A DNA stretch of 39,768 nucleotides from assembly GCA_903927345.1 (NCBI GenBank), contig CAIYMO010000056.1, forward strand, positions 1 to 39,768. Reading direction: 5' to 3'. The translations under genes and the position numbers were made by a program. This document shows, piece after piece, positions 17,645 through 24,855 of this stretch. How positions within the stretch are numbered: the first letter of the stretch is position 1; every line of letters starts with the position of its first letter. A model generated the notes under the pieces. It saw only the letters and a program-made list of their open reading frames with translations, had not been told where the DNA came from and searched no databases. Origin of the DNA: an uncultured Armatimonadota bacterium. Its GTDB lineage: Bacteria > Armatimonadota > Fimbriimonadia > Fimbriimonadales > Fimbriimonadaceae.

Positions 17645-18121
17645 TCAAATCCCTCCCGTAATTTTCTTGACGATTTCAGTGGCCTCGGCCTCGGTTGCAT
17701 CGAGCTTGCTCACAAGAACCAGAAAGAACATATCGGCAAGAGATTTTCTTAGCGCGGTCAATTCATCTGCGGTGCCGCTTTGGGTTTGCCCTTCAAGACT
17801 TCTGATAACAAGCCGCCGGGCATATTCAGACGGACTCATTCCGCTCTGCTTCCCTATCTCAGTGAGCTTCTTGACGTAGAACGGATCGAGCCGAAACCCG
17901 ATTGCATCTTGCGGCTTGGGGGTGTTCGGACGTCCGAACACTTCGGACGGTCGCGAAGATTCGAGTTCCTTTTTGAGGGCCGCTAACTCCTTCTTGTCGT
18001 ACACGACGACTGGCCTGGTTTTCTTCCTGGCTCGTCCTTTGGTGAGCTTTCCGGCTGTCGCGAATCGCTCTAATGTTCTCGTGCTTACCCCAAGATATTC
18101 CGCCGCTTCCTTCTTCTCCAT
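17645..18121 (-). CDS. HTH + ribbon-helix-helix accessory protein of the relaxosome
   Basis: A 158-residue DNA-binding protein with two parts. Residues 1-45 are a MerR/excisionase-like HTH (MEKKEAAEYLGVSTRTLERF). A ribbon-helix-helix-like segment follows (GFRLDPFYVKKLTEIGKQSGMSPSEYARRLVIRSL, about 74-110), then a helical tail. Position just before the relaxase and the RHH part suggest an oriT-binding accessory protein like TrwA/MobC. The linker (Val61-Thr67, VFGRPNT) is encoded by a copy of the 20-bp palindrome, so part of the protein sequence is dictated by a DNA site. Confidence 0.72.
   Translation of the reverse strand: MEKKEAAEYLGVSTRTLERFATAGKLTKGRARKKTRPVVVYDKKELAALKKELESSRPSEVFGRPNTPKPQDAIGFRLDPFYVKKLTEIGKQSGMSPSEYARRLVIRSLEGQTQSGTADELTALRKSLADMFFLVLVSKLDATEAEATEIVKKITGGI
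17922..17941. promoter_or_regulatory. parS-like palindrome, copy 1 (inside accessory gene)
   Basis: Perfect 20-bp palindrome GTGTTCGGACGTCCGAACAC, read by the gene as VFGRPNT. The core GTTCGGACGTCCGAAC is shared with five other sites. Confidence 0.65.
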
Positions 18122-18220
18122 GACTCTTTAGATGCTACCGAATCGCGACAAGTTGCCATGTCGTTCATCCAAAGGTGAGTCAGGTGTGATTGTGCTGAGT
18201 GCGGGGATTGTAGTGCTCAG
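18122..18220. other. Intergenic region with inverted repeats; candidate oriT
   Basis: About 100 bases between the accessory gene and parB. It holds TGACTC/GAGTCA, the hairpin CGACA-8-TGTCG (18146-18163), and GCTGAG-16-CTCAGC (18194-18221), the last overlapping the parB stop and possibly a terminator. Origins of transfer usually sit upstream of the accessory-relaxase operon, as this does. I see no sequence that I can match to a known MobF nic site. Confidence 0.35.
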
Positions 18221-19030
18221 CTAGGACGAGGATGCGAGGCTGGCGAGGGCCTCAGTGAGAGCGTCGCGGATGCTGTCTTGAGAGTGCTCGGCAGAGTGGA
18301 AGCGGATAGTGATGGTGGCGTCTGGGAGCTTGATAGAAGTGGAACTGGAGGGCGGTGAGTCGTGGTCGGTGGAGCGGGGTTGGCGGAGAGTCTTGACGGT
18401 GAGCTGGCCGTGGAGGGCTTGGGTGAGGAGCTGACGCTGGGTGTCAGGGTCTTCTTCTTTAGCTATCTCAAGGAGCACGGATCTGGTCAAGCGTTCGGAC
18501 GTCCGAACGCTCTCCATCATGTCTTCGGGCAGAGTAAGAATCCTGAGCGTCTCGTTGATACTCGCTGGAGACTTTCCGAGTCTCGCCGCAAGTTGCCTTT
18601 GAGAAAGGCTGAATTCCACGATGAGCCGCTGATAGGCGTGAGCCTCTTCAACCGGATTTAATTCTTTCCGGTGGATGTTCTCAATGATTTGGATTTCAAG
18701 TTTTCGGTGCTCTTCGACAGTTCGCACAACGCAGGGAATCGTTTTGAGTCCCGCTGCTTTTGCCGCCGTGTATCGACGCTCACCCGCGATCAGACGGTAG
18801 CGATCTTCCGCCACAACCGAGACAATGCACGGCTGAATAATGCCGTGCTCAAGGATGGACGCTTTAAGGTCTTCAATATCCCCTACATCCTTTCGCGGCT
18901 GGTCGGGGTCTGGTTCCACCTGCTCAATCGGAAGCATCGCAAGGCGGGCAACGTCGGACGCTAGAGGGTTAAAGGTGAGTCCAACCTCACCTTGTCCAAT
19001 GGATTCAAATTTCTTCTTTAGGCTGGCCAT
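18221..19030 (-). CDS. parB: ParB, centromere-binding partition protein
   Basis: A 269-residue ParB. The N-terminal CTPase/nuclease-fold domain has DPDQPRK and AGERRYTAAK (about 84-92) and QIIENIHRKELNPVEEA. A central HTH follows (LSQRQLAARLGKSPASINETLRIL), then a C-terminal dimerisation tail. It binds centromere sites and loads ParA. The gene overlaps the end of parA by 13 bases. Codons for about residues 174-180 (SVRTSER) are formed by a copy of the repeated palindrome immediately after the HTH, so parB may carry one of its own binding sites. Confidence 0.93.
   Translation of the reverse strand: MASLKKKFESIGQGEVGLTFNPLASDVARLAMLPIEQVEPDPDQPRKDVGDIEDLKASILEHGIIQPCIVSVVAEDRYRLIAGERRYTAAKAAGLKTIPCVVRTVEEHRKLEIQIIENIHRKELNPVEEAHAYQRLIVEFSLSQRQLAARLGKSPASINETLRILTLPEDMMESVRTSERLTRSVLLEIAKEEDPDTQRQLLTQALHGQLTVKTLRQPRSTDHDSPPSSSTSIKLPDATITIRFHSAEHSQDSIRDALTEALASLASSS
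18491..18510. promoter_or_regulatory. parS-like palindrome, copy 2 (inside parB)
   Basis: GCGTTCGGACGTCCGAACGC, a perfect 20-bp palindrome with the shared 16-bp core; flanking bases differ from copy 1 yet remain self-complementary. Read as SVRTSER in ParB. Confidence 0.65.
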
Positions 19031-19797
19031 TTTTCAAGAACCTCCTTCACTAGAGAACGATATGCCTGAGATCCCCGATTCGATGTCTTTGAAAGCACGA
19101 TAGGAATGAGTGGCTCGTCCGATTCGCCTTCCATCTGGCTTCGCTCAATCGCTTCGGTGCGAGGGATACGGGTTTCAAGTATTCGGTCTTTGATTGGATC
19201 AAGGATTCTCACCGCCTGGGCCTGGCGCTCCTCCCCGTGCCCCGTCACCATAGTCAACAGAATTCTCCAGTCGTAGGGGTCGCCATTTTTGATACTTTCC
19301 AAAGTTGAGAGAAGGTCTGAGAGGCCCTTGAGTGCGTGGCCCGCAAGTTGAGTAGGAATGAGAATCTTGTCCGCGCAAACGAGCGCATTGACCGAAAGAA
19401 CATCGAGCGTCGGCTGGCAATCAATGATGATGTAGTCGAAGCCCTCGACTTTCGCGATCACCTTCTTGAGGACGGACTCCCTGAATGTCCTCGAATCCAT
19501 CAGCCTCGCGGTTCGCGCTAGCCGGATGTCGCTCGGGGCTAATTTCAGATTCTCTTCGCTCGTGTCAAGCAGAATGTCCGCAAGCGGCAAATTCTCCTCT
19601 CCAAGAACCTCTGAAATCGTCGGAAGCTCTGTTTCGTCAATATCCACCCCAAGGCCATAAGTCGCATGGGCTTGAGGGTCAAGGTCGATCAAGAGCACTT
19701 TGTGGCCTTGGCGGGCAAGCCCTGCCGCGAGATTCACGGCTGTCGTCGTCTTGCCCGTTCCTCCCTTTTGGTTAATGATCGCAATGGTTCTGCTCAT
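19018..19797 (-). CDS. parA: ParA, partition ATPase
   Basis: A 259-residue Walker-type ATPase with the deviant Walker A KGGTGKTT (about 11-18), LIDLDPQAHATYGLG and YIIIDCQPTLDVLSVNAL (Walker B region). It is a short ParA without an N-terminal HTH, so autorepression probably falls to ParB or to the RHH protein at the head of the operon. The start overlaps the rep stop by four bases and the end overlaps parB, giving the order RHH-rep-parA-parB in one transcript. Confidence 0.95.
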   Translation of the reverse strand: MSRTIAIINQKGGTGKTTTAVNLAAGLARQGHKVLLIDLDPQAHATYGLGVDIDETELPTISEVLGEENLPLADILLDTSEENLKLAPSDIRLARTARLMDSRTFRESVLKKVIAKVEGFDYIIIDCQPTLDVLSVNALVCADKILIPTQLAGHALKGLSDLLSTLESIKNGDPYDWRILLTMVTGHGEERQAQAVRILDPIKDRILETRIPRTEAIERSQMEGESDEPLIPIVLSKTSNRGSQAYRSLVKEVLEKWPA

Positions 19798-21695
19798 AGG
19801 CTCTTGTCCTTTTCAAATCTAAACGGTGCCGGATTGTGCAACTCGTCCCATTTCCAGAAATCGAGCACCTCCACTTTCTTTTCATCCCTCAAAAACTCTG
19901 CAAACATCTTCGCTTTCTCTGCGGGGTCTTCAAGTCGTGTTTTCATCTGCTCGACGAATTTTGGACTCATGTCTTTCATTCTCGCGAGCCGAACTCGGTT
20001 CTTCTCCTCGAAGGTTTCCACAAGCTCTGGGTGCTCCACTGCGAAGGTTGTGAGTAGTGAAGACTCATACTGATTGAACGCTTCCGTGAACTGATCTTGG
20101 TGAGCCTTCCGGGCGTCCTCGACTGCTTGTCTCCGGGCCTTGCGCTCATCTTCTTCGAGTTTGGCAAAGAACCCGTCACCAAACCCGCGAACCGCTAACG
20201 AAAGGCTTCGGATTGCGCTCTTTTCCTGATTCTGATTTCTCCGGACAAATCCGCCAAATGCTCGACCAAGGGCAGCGGGATCGAGATCTCTGCCAAGAAC
20301 TCTGGCGATTGCATCCAAGAATTTTTCGGCTTGGTCGCTTTCCTGGCGACTCGGCAAAACGGTTGGGTCGCCTTCTCGTCCGGCAAGGGCGGCGTAAAAG
20401 CATCCGACGAATTCAACCGCTTTGCAGGTCTGTTCGGACGTCCGAACACTTTCAGGAATCGGCCAATTTTCCTCGATTGCTTTTCTGAGCATCCCGAGTT
20501 TATTGCGGCTAATCTTCCTCAATGGCAAAGAGCCGATCTGTTCTTCGATTCTCTCTAACGGATACTTGCTTGCTAGGGATCGAGCCGCTTCCTCATCGAA
20601 CCCCTCCTCAACCAACATCCGGTATGAACGAAGTTCACTTGACCCCGCAGCAACAGCATCCGAAACAACCACCTGCTGTTGTTGTTTAGAAAAGTTGTTT
20701 ATAGATGTTGTTTTAATATCGGTTCGATTTTGGAACCCTTCCTGGTTCGATTTCGGAACCGTTCCCGGTGCGAATTTGGAACTGTTGTCCGGTTCGATTT
20801 CGGAACTGATTCCCCGGTTCGATTTTGGAACCGTCTCTGATTTCCCGGTTCGATTTCGGAACCGATCACCCGGTTCGATTTTGGAACCGTTGGTCATTTT
20901 AGGTTCAATTCGAGGTCTTTCTTGGGATTGCTCAAGCCACTTGATGCCATAGGTCGCGGCCTGGCTGTCGGCCCCTGCGTTTGGGTCAAAGAATCCTTCG
21001 GAAACCTTACAAACGTGATTCTTGTCAAGTGCTTCTCGTATCGCAATGCTCATGGTGGATCGCGATGCAATGCCCGCTCTTCGCATGATCTCGGTGAATG
21101 ACATTTCGACCTGCTGGCGTCTGAATCCAAACTTGGTCTGGAAGCCAATGGTGTGCCGAATAATCACGCCAACTACCTTGACTAGTGCAAGCGGTTCGTT
21201 CGGAATGGTGAAGTCGAAGAAGTCGTTCGGGATGTGGGTCAGATTGCCGTTTCCAGCAAAGAATCCATCGAAATTCTCACGGTCGGTGATGTAGTCCTCG
21301 CGCTCATCCCAGCGAAGGGAATACAGGGCGCTGAATCCTTCCTCTCCCGCCCTGTGGGGTTGACCAAAACGCAAGCAATTGATGAAGCGATTTTCCACGG
21401 CTTCCTCGATTGCCTCTTTGATCCGGCCACGTCCGATCCCTGCCTTCTCGATCAGTTCTCGATAGGTGACGGTGGCTTCTGGGTTTTGTGGATTGCCATG
21501 CTCGTCGCTCCAGCCAAGGGTCTTTCGAATCAGATAGGCAACCAGTCGAAGGCAACCTCGGGACGCACGGGGAAGCACTACGTCGAAAAATTGGTTCGGC
21601 GTATAAGTTGTGCTCGACGTTGGCGGCGCGTAGCCCTGGAAGGCTTGCGCTGCTGTCGGTGCTCCAATATGGTCGTTGGCTTCGCTCTGATTCAA
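19794..21695 (-). CDS. Plasmid replication initiator with internal iterons
   Basis: A 633-residue protein that I infer to be Rep. Residues 33-130 and 152-255 are an internal duplication of a winged-helix-like module. Compare NQFFDVVLP ... LRLVAYLIRKTLGW with NDFFDFTIP ... VKVVGVIIRHTIGF, and VTYRELIEKAGIGRG with MSFTEIMRRAGIASR. Such tandem winged helices are the plan of many iteron-binding initiators. Residues 260-325 are a linker encoded by frame-cycling DNA repeats. Residues 355-415 (EEQIGSLPLRKISRNKLGMLRKAIEENWPIP) match a segment common in phage/plasmid replication proteins. Residues 416-421 come from the repeated palindrome. The rest is helical. The gene begins one base after the RHH gene stop. 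Confidence 0.75.
   Translation of the reverse strand: MNQSEANDHIGAPTAAQAFQGYAPPTSSTTYTPNQFFDVVLPRASRGCLRLVAYLIRKTLGWSDEHGNPQNPEATVTYRELIEKAGIGRGRIKEAIEEAVENRFINCLRFGQPHRAGEEGFSALYSLRWDEREDYITDRENFDGFFAGNGNLTHIPNDFFDFTIPNEPLALVKVVGVIIRHTIGFQTKFGFRRQQVEMSFTEIMRRAGIASRSTMSIAIREALDKNHVCKVSEGFFDPNAGADSQAATYGIKWLEQSQERPRIEPKMTNGSKIEPGDRFRNRTGKSETVPKSNRGISSEIEPDNSSKFAPGTVPKSNQEGFQNRTDIKTTSINNFSKQQQQVVVSDAVAAGSSELRSYRMLVEEGFDEEAARSLASKYPLERIEEQIGSLPLRKISRNKLGMLRKAIEENWPIPESVRTSEQTCKAVEFVGCFYAALAGREGDPTVLPSRQESDQAEKFLDAIARVLGRDLDPAALGRAFGGFVRRNQNQEKSAIRSLSLAVRGFGDGFFAKLEEDERKARRQAVEDARKAHQDQFTEAFNQYESSLLTTFAVEHPELVETFEEKNRVRLARMKDMSPKFVEQMKTRLEDPAEKAKMFAEFLRDEKKVEVLDFWKWDELHNPAPFRFEKDKSL
20431..20448. 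promoter_or_regulatory. parS-like palindrome, copy 3 (inside rep)
   Basis: TGTTCGGACGTCCGAACA, perfect 18-bp palindrome; read as SVRTSEQ in Rep, the same frame as in ParB. Confidence 0.65.
20721..20918. repeat. Iteron-like repeats inside rep (candidate origin)
   Basis: Seven copies of a 17-bp unit, GGTTCGATTTYGGAACC on the plus strand (Y = C or T), start at 20721, 20744, 20767, 20791, 20816, 20847 and 20872. A decayed eighth starts at 20902. The copy at 20767 is degenerate (GGTGCGAATTTGGAACT) and the one at 20791 ends in T. Each intact unit has 5-bp inverted arms GGTTC/GAACC. Spacings are 23, 23, 24, 25, 31, 25 and 30 bases, so units fall in all three codon frames and encode unrelated peptides (SKIEPG, FRNRTG, VPKSNRG). 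Conservation is therefore of DNA, as for Rep-binding iterons. Confidence 0.8.
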
Positions 21696-21696
21696 A

Positions 21697-21912
21697 TCAA
21701 CTCGTCATTTGTGATATCTGTTTAGATGCTAGGGAACTGATGTCGATTCCAGAACTTGCGGCGTGGTCTTTGACCATCCGGTTGATGAGCCAACTTCGTG
21801 ACCGTTCTTCGCGGTCGCGCAACAATTCGAGATACTCTAAGACTCCTGGTTCAAACGTGACTCCCGCTGGCGTCACGGTTCTTCCGGTGGTCGGTTTTCT
21901 TCCTCGGGCCAT
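21697..21912 (-). CDS. Ribbon-helix-helix regulator heading the rep operon
   Basis: A 71-residue protein starting MARGRKPTTGRTVTPAGVTF. The ATG at 21912 has AGAGGA five bases upstream, and an earlier in-frame start at 21945 would add 11 residues without a ribosome site. A beta strand (TVTPAGVTFEP) and two helices (YLELLRDREERS; SWLINRMVKDHAA) fit the CopG-type RHH fold. It is the first gene before rep, so copy-number or operon control is likely by analogy with CopG. Confidence 0.7.
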   Translation of the reverse strand: MARGRKPTTGRTVTPAGVTFEPGVLEYLELLRDREERSRSWLINRMVKDHAASSGIDISSLASKQISQMTS

Positions 21913-21951
21913 GTTTATCCTCTGGGTGATCAGTCGCAATCTCATCAGGAG

Positions 21952-21980
21952 ATTTCAACCCGATTGATTTCCGCTGTCAA
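21952..21980 (-). promoter_or_regulatory. Promoter of the RHH-rep-parA-parB operon
   Basis: On the minus strand TTGACA (21980-21975) precedes TGAAAT (21957-21952) by 17 bases, about 40 bases upstream of the RHH gene start. Confidence 0.6.
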
Positions 21981-21994
21981 CCCAATAAATGAAG

Positions 21995-22010
21995 ACGGGG
22001 CACCCCCCGT
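21995..22010. promoter_or_regulatory. Small GC hairpin upstream of the rep promoter
   Basis: ACGGGG-CACC-CCCCGT forms 6-bp arms, 15 bases upstream of the -35 box. It is a possible operator for the RHH protein, or a structural element. Confidence 0.35.
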
Positions 22011-22039
22011 AAAAGCATCGGGAATCTTTGGGTAGGGAA

Positions 22040-22059
22040 GTGTTCGGACGTCCGAACAC
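22040..22059. promoter_or_regulatory. parS-like palindrome, copy 4 (intergenic)
   Basis: GTGTTCGGACGTCCGAACAC, identical to copy 1, between the divergent rep operon and the toxin-antitoxin pair. It is the only perfect copy outside a gene. Confidence 0.7.
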
Positions 22060-22103
22060 GCGGTTTTTGAATCCACCGCTTCTTTGGCTCATCCAATAGA
22101 GTT

Positions 22104-22310
22104 ATGAGAAGAAGACGACAATACCAACCAATTCCATCCCCTTTGCTCGGTCAGCAATTTCAACCTGAGCAAGCGGGTAAAGCGATCATCGAGATACTTC
22201 GCGAGATTCACCAAGACCATTTTGAACTTGACTCTCACTATGTCGAGAGAATCATCAAGAGTGCGATCAAGCAGAGTCGGTTGGAGCGAGAGAAGGGAGG
22301 TGCGGAATGA
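22104..22310 (+). CDS. Putative antitoxin of the PIN pair
   Basis: A 68-residue basic protein (MRRRRQYQPIPSPLLGQQF, then a helical segment AGKAIIEILREIHQDHFELDSHYVERIIKSAIKQS). No named domain recognised. It sits directly before a PIN-domain gene with an ATGA overlap, the usual order of antitoxin before toxin. Confidence 0.65.
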   Translation: MRRRRQYQPIPSPLLGQQFQPEQAGKAIIEILREIHQDHFELDSHYVERIIKSAIKQSRLEREKGGAE

Positions 22311-22807
22311 GAATGTCGGTCTTTGATTGCAACGTCTTCGTGCAAGCGGTGGCGTTTCCTGGAGCTGCTTATCAGTGCTTTGCCCACGTCTTGAAAGGGC
22401 CGGATCGTCTACTCACGAGCAAATACGTGCTCGATGAGGCGCGGTACGTTCTCTCGATGCCTTGGCTCCAAGCCAAGCTCCCCGGAATCACGCCAAAGCG
22501 AGTTGAAGCCCTGTTCCATCATCTTCACCGGGCGGCGATATACGTTGAACGAGTCCCCAAGGTGTTCGATTTTCCGCCTGATCCGGACGATGCGCCATAT
22601 TTGGATCTCGCCATTCACACGGCGGCCTTTGCGCTTGTCACCAGGGACAAAGAGATTTTGAAATTGCGCGAACCGAACTACGAACTCGGTCGGTTGCTGC
22701 GTCAACGACATTCAGCCCTTCACCTTGCGATTCCGGAGGAATTTCTCGATCTGGCTCATGTGAAGCCATCCTTGAATGAGATCCTCACCCGTCGTCGAAG
22801 CGGGTAG
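22307..22807 (+). CDS. PIN-domain protein, putative toxin
   Basis: A 166-residue PIN-fold ribonuclease-like protein. The acidic active-site positions are visible as FDCNVF at the N-terminus, DEARYVL in the middle, and PDPDDAPYLDLA then VTRDKEIL near the end. Such proteins of the COG1569 type act as putative toxins in two-gene addiction modules. The toxin role is inferred from family and from the coupled small gene. An internal ATG at 22313 is an alternative start. Confidence 0.78.
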   Translation: MRMSVFDCNVFVQAVAFPGAAYQCFAHVLKGPDRLLTSKYVLDEARYVLSMPWLQAKLPGITPKRVEALFHHLHRAAIYVERVPKVFDFPPDPDDAPYLDLAIHTAAFALVTRDKEILKLREPNYELGRLLRQRHSALHLAIPEEFLDLAHVKPSLNEILTRRRSG

Positions 22808-22811
22808 CGAA

Positions 22812-22836
22812 AGGAAAGGCCCGAAGGCCCGTTCCT
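22812..22836. terminator. Hairpin between convergent genes
   Basis: AGGAA-A-GGCC-CGAA-GGCC-CG-TTCCT folds as a nearly complete stem with a tetraloop just after the PIN gene. It overlaps the stop of the convergent gene at 22835 and may end transcripts from both sides, though there is no long T-run. Confidence 0.5.
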
Positions 22837-23113
22837 AGTATTCGCTTGGGAGAAGAACCGTCGTTGAAGCGCGGTCTGCCTCGGTGATGATCCAGAACTT
22901 CGTGCCCACTTCGTCGTGATACACGGAGAAGATTCGAGAACCGTCTCCTAACGCGATATCGTTCGCCTCGCGGTCGTCTTTGCAACAATCTCCCCAGTCG
23001 CCTCGTGCATGACGCCGCAACGAGCGGAGAACATCTTCTGGGAGAAGCGTGTCTCTTGCTCCTGGGGTGATTAGGGTTTGTCCGAGTGAGAACTTGGTGC
23101 TTTCGATTTTCAT
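22835..23113 (-). CDS. Conserved small plasmid protein
   Basis: A 92-residue protein of a family often annotated only as 'plasmid-related protein'. Recognisable features are GQTLITPGARDTL, the core HARGDWGDCCKDDREANDIAL, GSRIFSVY and a terminal FWIITEADRASTTVLLPSEY. Function is unknown. It is commonly found on mobile elements near antirestriction genes such as ardC, as here. Ribosome site AAGGAGG lies upstream of the ATG. Confidence 0.8.
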   Translation of the reverse strand: MKIESTKFSLGQTLITPGARDTLLPEDVLRSLRRHARGDWGDCCKDDREANDIALGDGSRIFSVYHDEVGTKFWIITEADRASTTVLLPSEY

Positions 23114-23327
23114 AAATGCCTCCTTGAAAAGGTTTGTGTTTCTTCAACCCTAATCGTGAGAAACCAGAACCTTGCTTCAAGCGAAGGCATGATCTGGGCA
23201 AGAAAATTATCGTCAAACAGACGCTCGGGGCATGACAGCTCGGCTGGCGGGACGTGAGCTTGTTGACGGCATTAAGCCTCTGGGAATGAAAATCGGAAAG
23301 GGAAAGTTGGGCCAAACGGCAAACCGA

Positions 23328-24131
23328 TTACTCGACAATCGCTTCCAAGATGAGCGACGCGGCTTTTCGCACGGCGTCAAGGGATTGGGTGAGCTGCGCC
23401 TTGTCTCCGCGATAGAGCTGGATGTAGTCGGAGCTAGCGGTTCCGGCATCGAGGCCGATGGCTTGGGCGACTACAAAGGCTACGGCTTCAGCTTCAAGCT
23501 CCCGGCTTGTCTTAGTGGAGCCTTTCCTTTCATCGCCCTGATGCAGGATCTCGTGCGCAAGTTCGTGAACTAAAGTGGTGAATTCCTGTGAAGGGTCAAG
23601 CCCTTCTTTGAGCGCGATCTTTCCACCCCTAGAAACACCTAACGCACCTCCGAGTTGGTCGCTGTACTCAAGCTCGATGGAAAGTTGCCTGACCAGGCCC
23701 TTCAATCTCTCGGAGTAGTCGCCCGGATCTCCGGTGACTTTGGCGAACTCTGGCAGAGGTTCGCCGTCGGTTTGGGTTACGTCAAAGACATAGACCACGC
23801 GGAATCTGATCGATTTTTCTTCATCCTTTTCAGCTTCATTTTTGGGTGATTCTGACTCTTGGTTTTTGAAGGTCATTGGCGCGAGAATCGCGATCCCCTT
23901 CTCTCCTGCCTTGACGTATCGGCCGAATGACTTCCAAGTGTTGAACCCTGCTACGTGGGTTGCATCAGGTTTTTGAGCCATGATCAGAAGCACATTTCCC
24001 AGGCTGTAGCGGTGGAATTTCGCCATTGTCGAAAGGAACTCGGTGAGCTGTTCGCTGTGTCCGGAATCGAGATTTTCGGCTAACTGATCGATGTGCTTTT
24101 CGATGATGTCTTTTGCTTGTTCGGTCTTCAC
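23328..24131 (-). CDS. ardC: ArdC-like antirestriction protein
   Basis: A 267-residue protein with the ArdC plan. An N-terminal ssDNA-binding domain (about 1-95, with FHRYSLGNVLLIMAQKPDATHVAGF and GEKGIAILAP) is followed by a zincin-type metallopeptidase domain with HELAHEILH and the downstream ELEAEAVAFVVAQAIG glutamate motif. ArdC proteins protect incoming plasmid DNA from host restriction during conjugation. It is somewhat shorter than plasmid pSa ArdC. The ATG is preceded by a GGAG-type ribosome site. Confidence 0.87.
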   Translation of the reverse strand: MKTEQAKDIIEKHIDQLAENLDSGHSEQLTEFLSTMAKFHRYSLGNVLLIMAQKPDATHVAGFNTWKSFGRYVKAGEKGIAILAPMTFKNQESESPKNEAEKDEEKSIRFRVVYVFDVTQTDGEPLPEFAKVTGDPGDYSERLKGLVRQLSIELEYSDQLGGALGVSRGGKIALKEGLDPSQEFTTLVHELAHEILHQGDERKGSTKTSRELEAEAVAFVVAQAIGLDAGTASSDYIQLYRGDKAQLTQSLDAVRKAASLILEAIVE

Positions 24132-24198
24132 GGTGGCTCCTTCAAAGATAGATTTCTCACCTATCGGAGCTAATCAGCGATCTGGTTCAGGGAATTGC

Positions 24199-24214
24199 GT
24201 TTGGACGTCCGAAC
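24199..24214. promoter_or_regulatory. parS-like palindrome, copy 5 (one mismatch)
   Basis: GTTTGGACGTCCGAAC in the space between the divergent ardC and radC-like genes; one base differs from the shared core. The remainder of this 229-base gap shows no other clear element. Confidence 0.5.
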
Positions 24215-24360
24215 ACTCTTTCTCCAGGATTTTCCATAGGCGTCGGGCCTGAGCAGCGCTTCAACTACGCAAGTCGAAGGCGGTTCCTGTGGGAAATTCT
24301 GGAGATCCTAAGTCACCTCGCGCAAAGCGATTCCATATCCCCAAAGAAGGGAGAAATCGC

Positions 24361-24855
24361 ATGCGGAGACAACAAGCAGCTCGGATTCAAGAACCCAATG
24401 TAGAGTTGAGCGATCTGATGCCTCCAGTTTTTCGTGTTCAACTCGTTAGGGAAGCGGGCGTCAAGAGAACTGGAATATCTGACGCTCATGACGCTGTGGC
24501 CCTCTTGCGGCGGTATTTGGAACATGAAGACAGGGAACACTTCGTCACGCTCATGCTCGACGTGAAGAATCAGGTGATCGGGATTCACACCGTGAGCATC
24601 GGGAACCTCAACAGTGCGATTGTCTCGCCTCGTGAGGTTTTCAAGGCCGCAATTCTCGCGAATGCTGCTTCGATCATCCTCGGCCACAACCACCCTTCCG
24701 GCGATACAACACCCTCACCCGAAGACATCCAAGTCACTGAAGTCCTTCACCATGCGGGGACGCTTCTCCATATCGACGTGCTCGACCATGTGATTATCGG
24801 TGAAGAGGGCGCGTTCTGTTCCCTCCGTCGTGATGGCAAGATGCCACGCGATTAA
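24361..24855 (+). CDS. radC: RadC-like JAB/MPN-domain protein
   Basis: A 164-residue protein with the RadC JAB metal-binding motif HNHPSGDTTPSPED and the upstream VTLMLDVKNQVIGIHTVSIGNLNSAIVSPREVF. It lacks the N-terminal HhH region of chromosomal RadC, as plasmid copies usually do. Despite the name, a DNA-repair function is unproven. The ATG at 24361 is chosen because AAGGGAG precedes it; an upstream start at 24289 would add 24 residues. Its stop overlaps the convergent AbiEii stop. Confidence 0.85.
   Translation: MRRQQAARIQEPNVELSDLMPPVFRVQLVREAGVKRTGISDAHDAVALLRRYLEHEDREHFVTLMLDVKNQVIGIHTVSIGNLNSAIVSPREVFKAAILANAASIILGHNHPSGDTTPSPEDIQVTEVLHHAGTLLHIDVLDHVIIGEEGAFCSLRRDGKMPRD

Noticed and set aside
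20721-20918. Treating the rep repeats as a protein repeat or a CRISPR array
   Set aside because: Units change codon frame, are only 17 bp and have spacers of 6-14 bp, so neither model fits.
22785-23315. Minus-strand open frame of 176 codons
   Set aside because: Overlaps the conserved 92-residue plasmid protein in another frame and shows no recognisable features.
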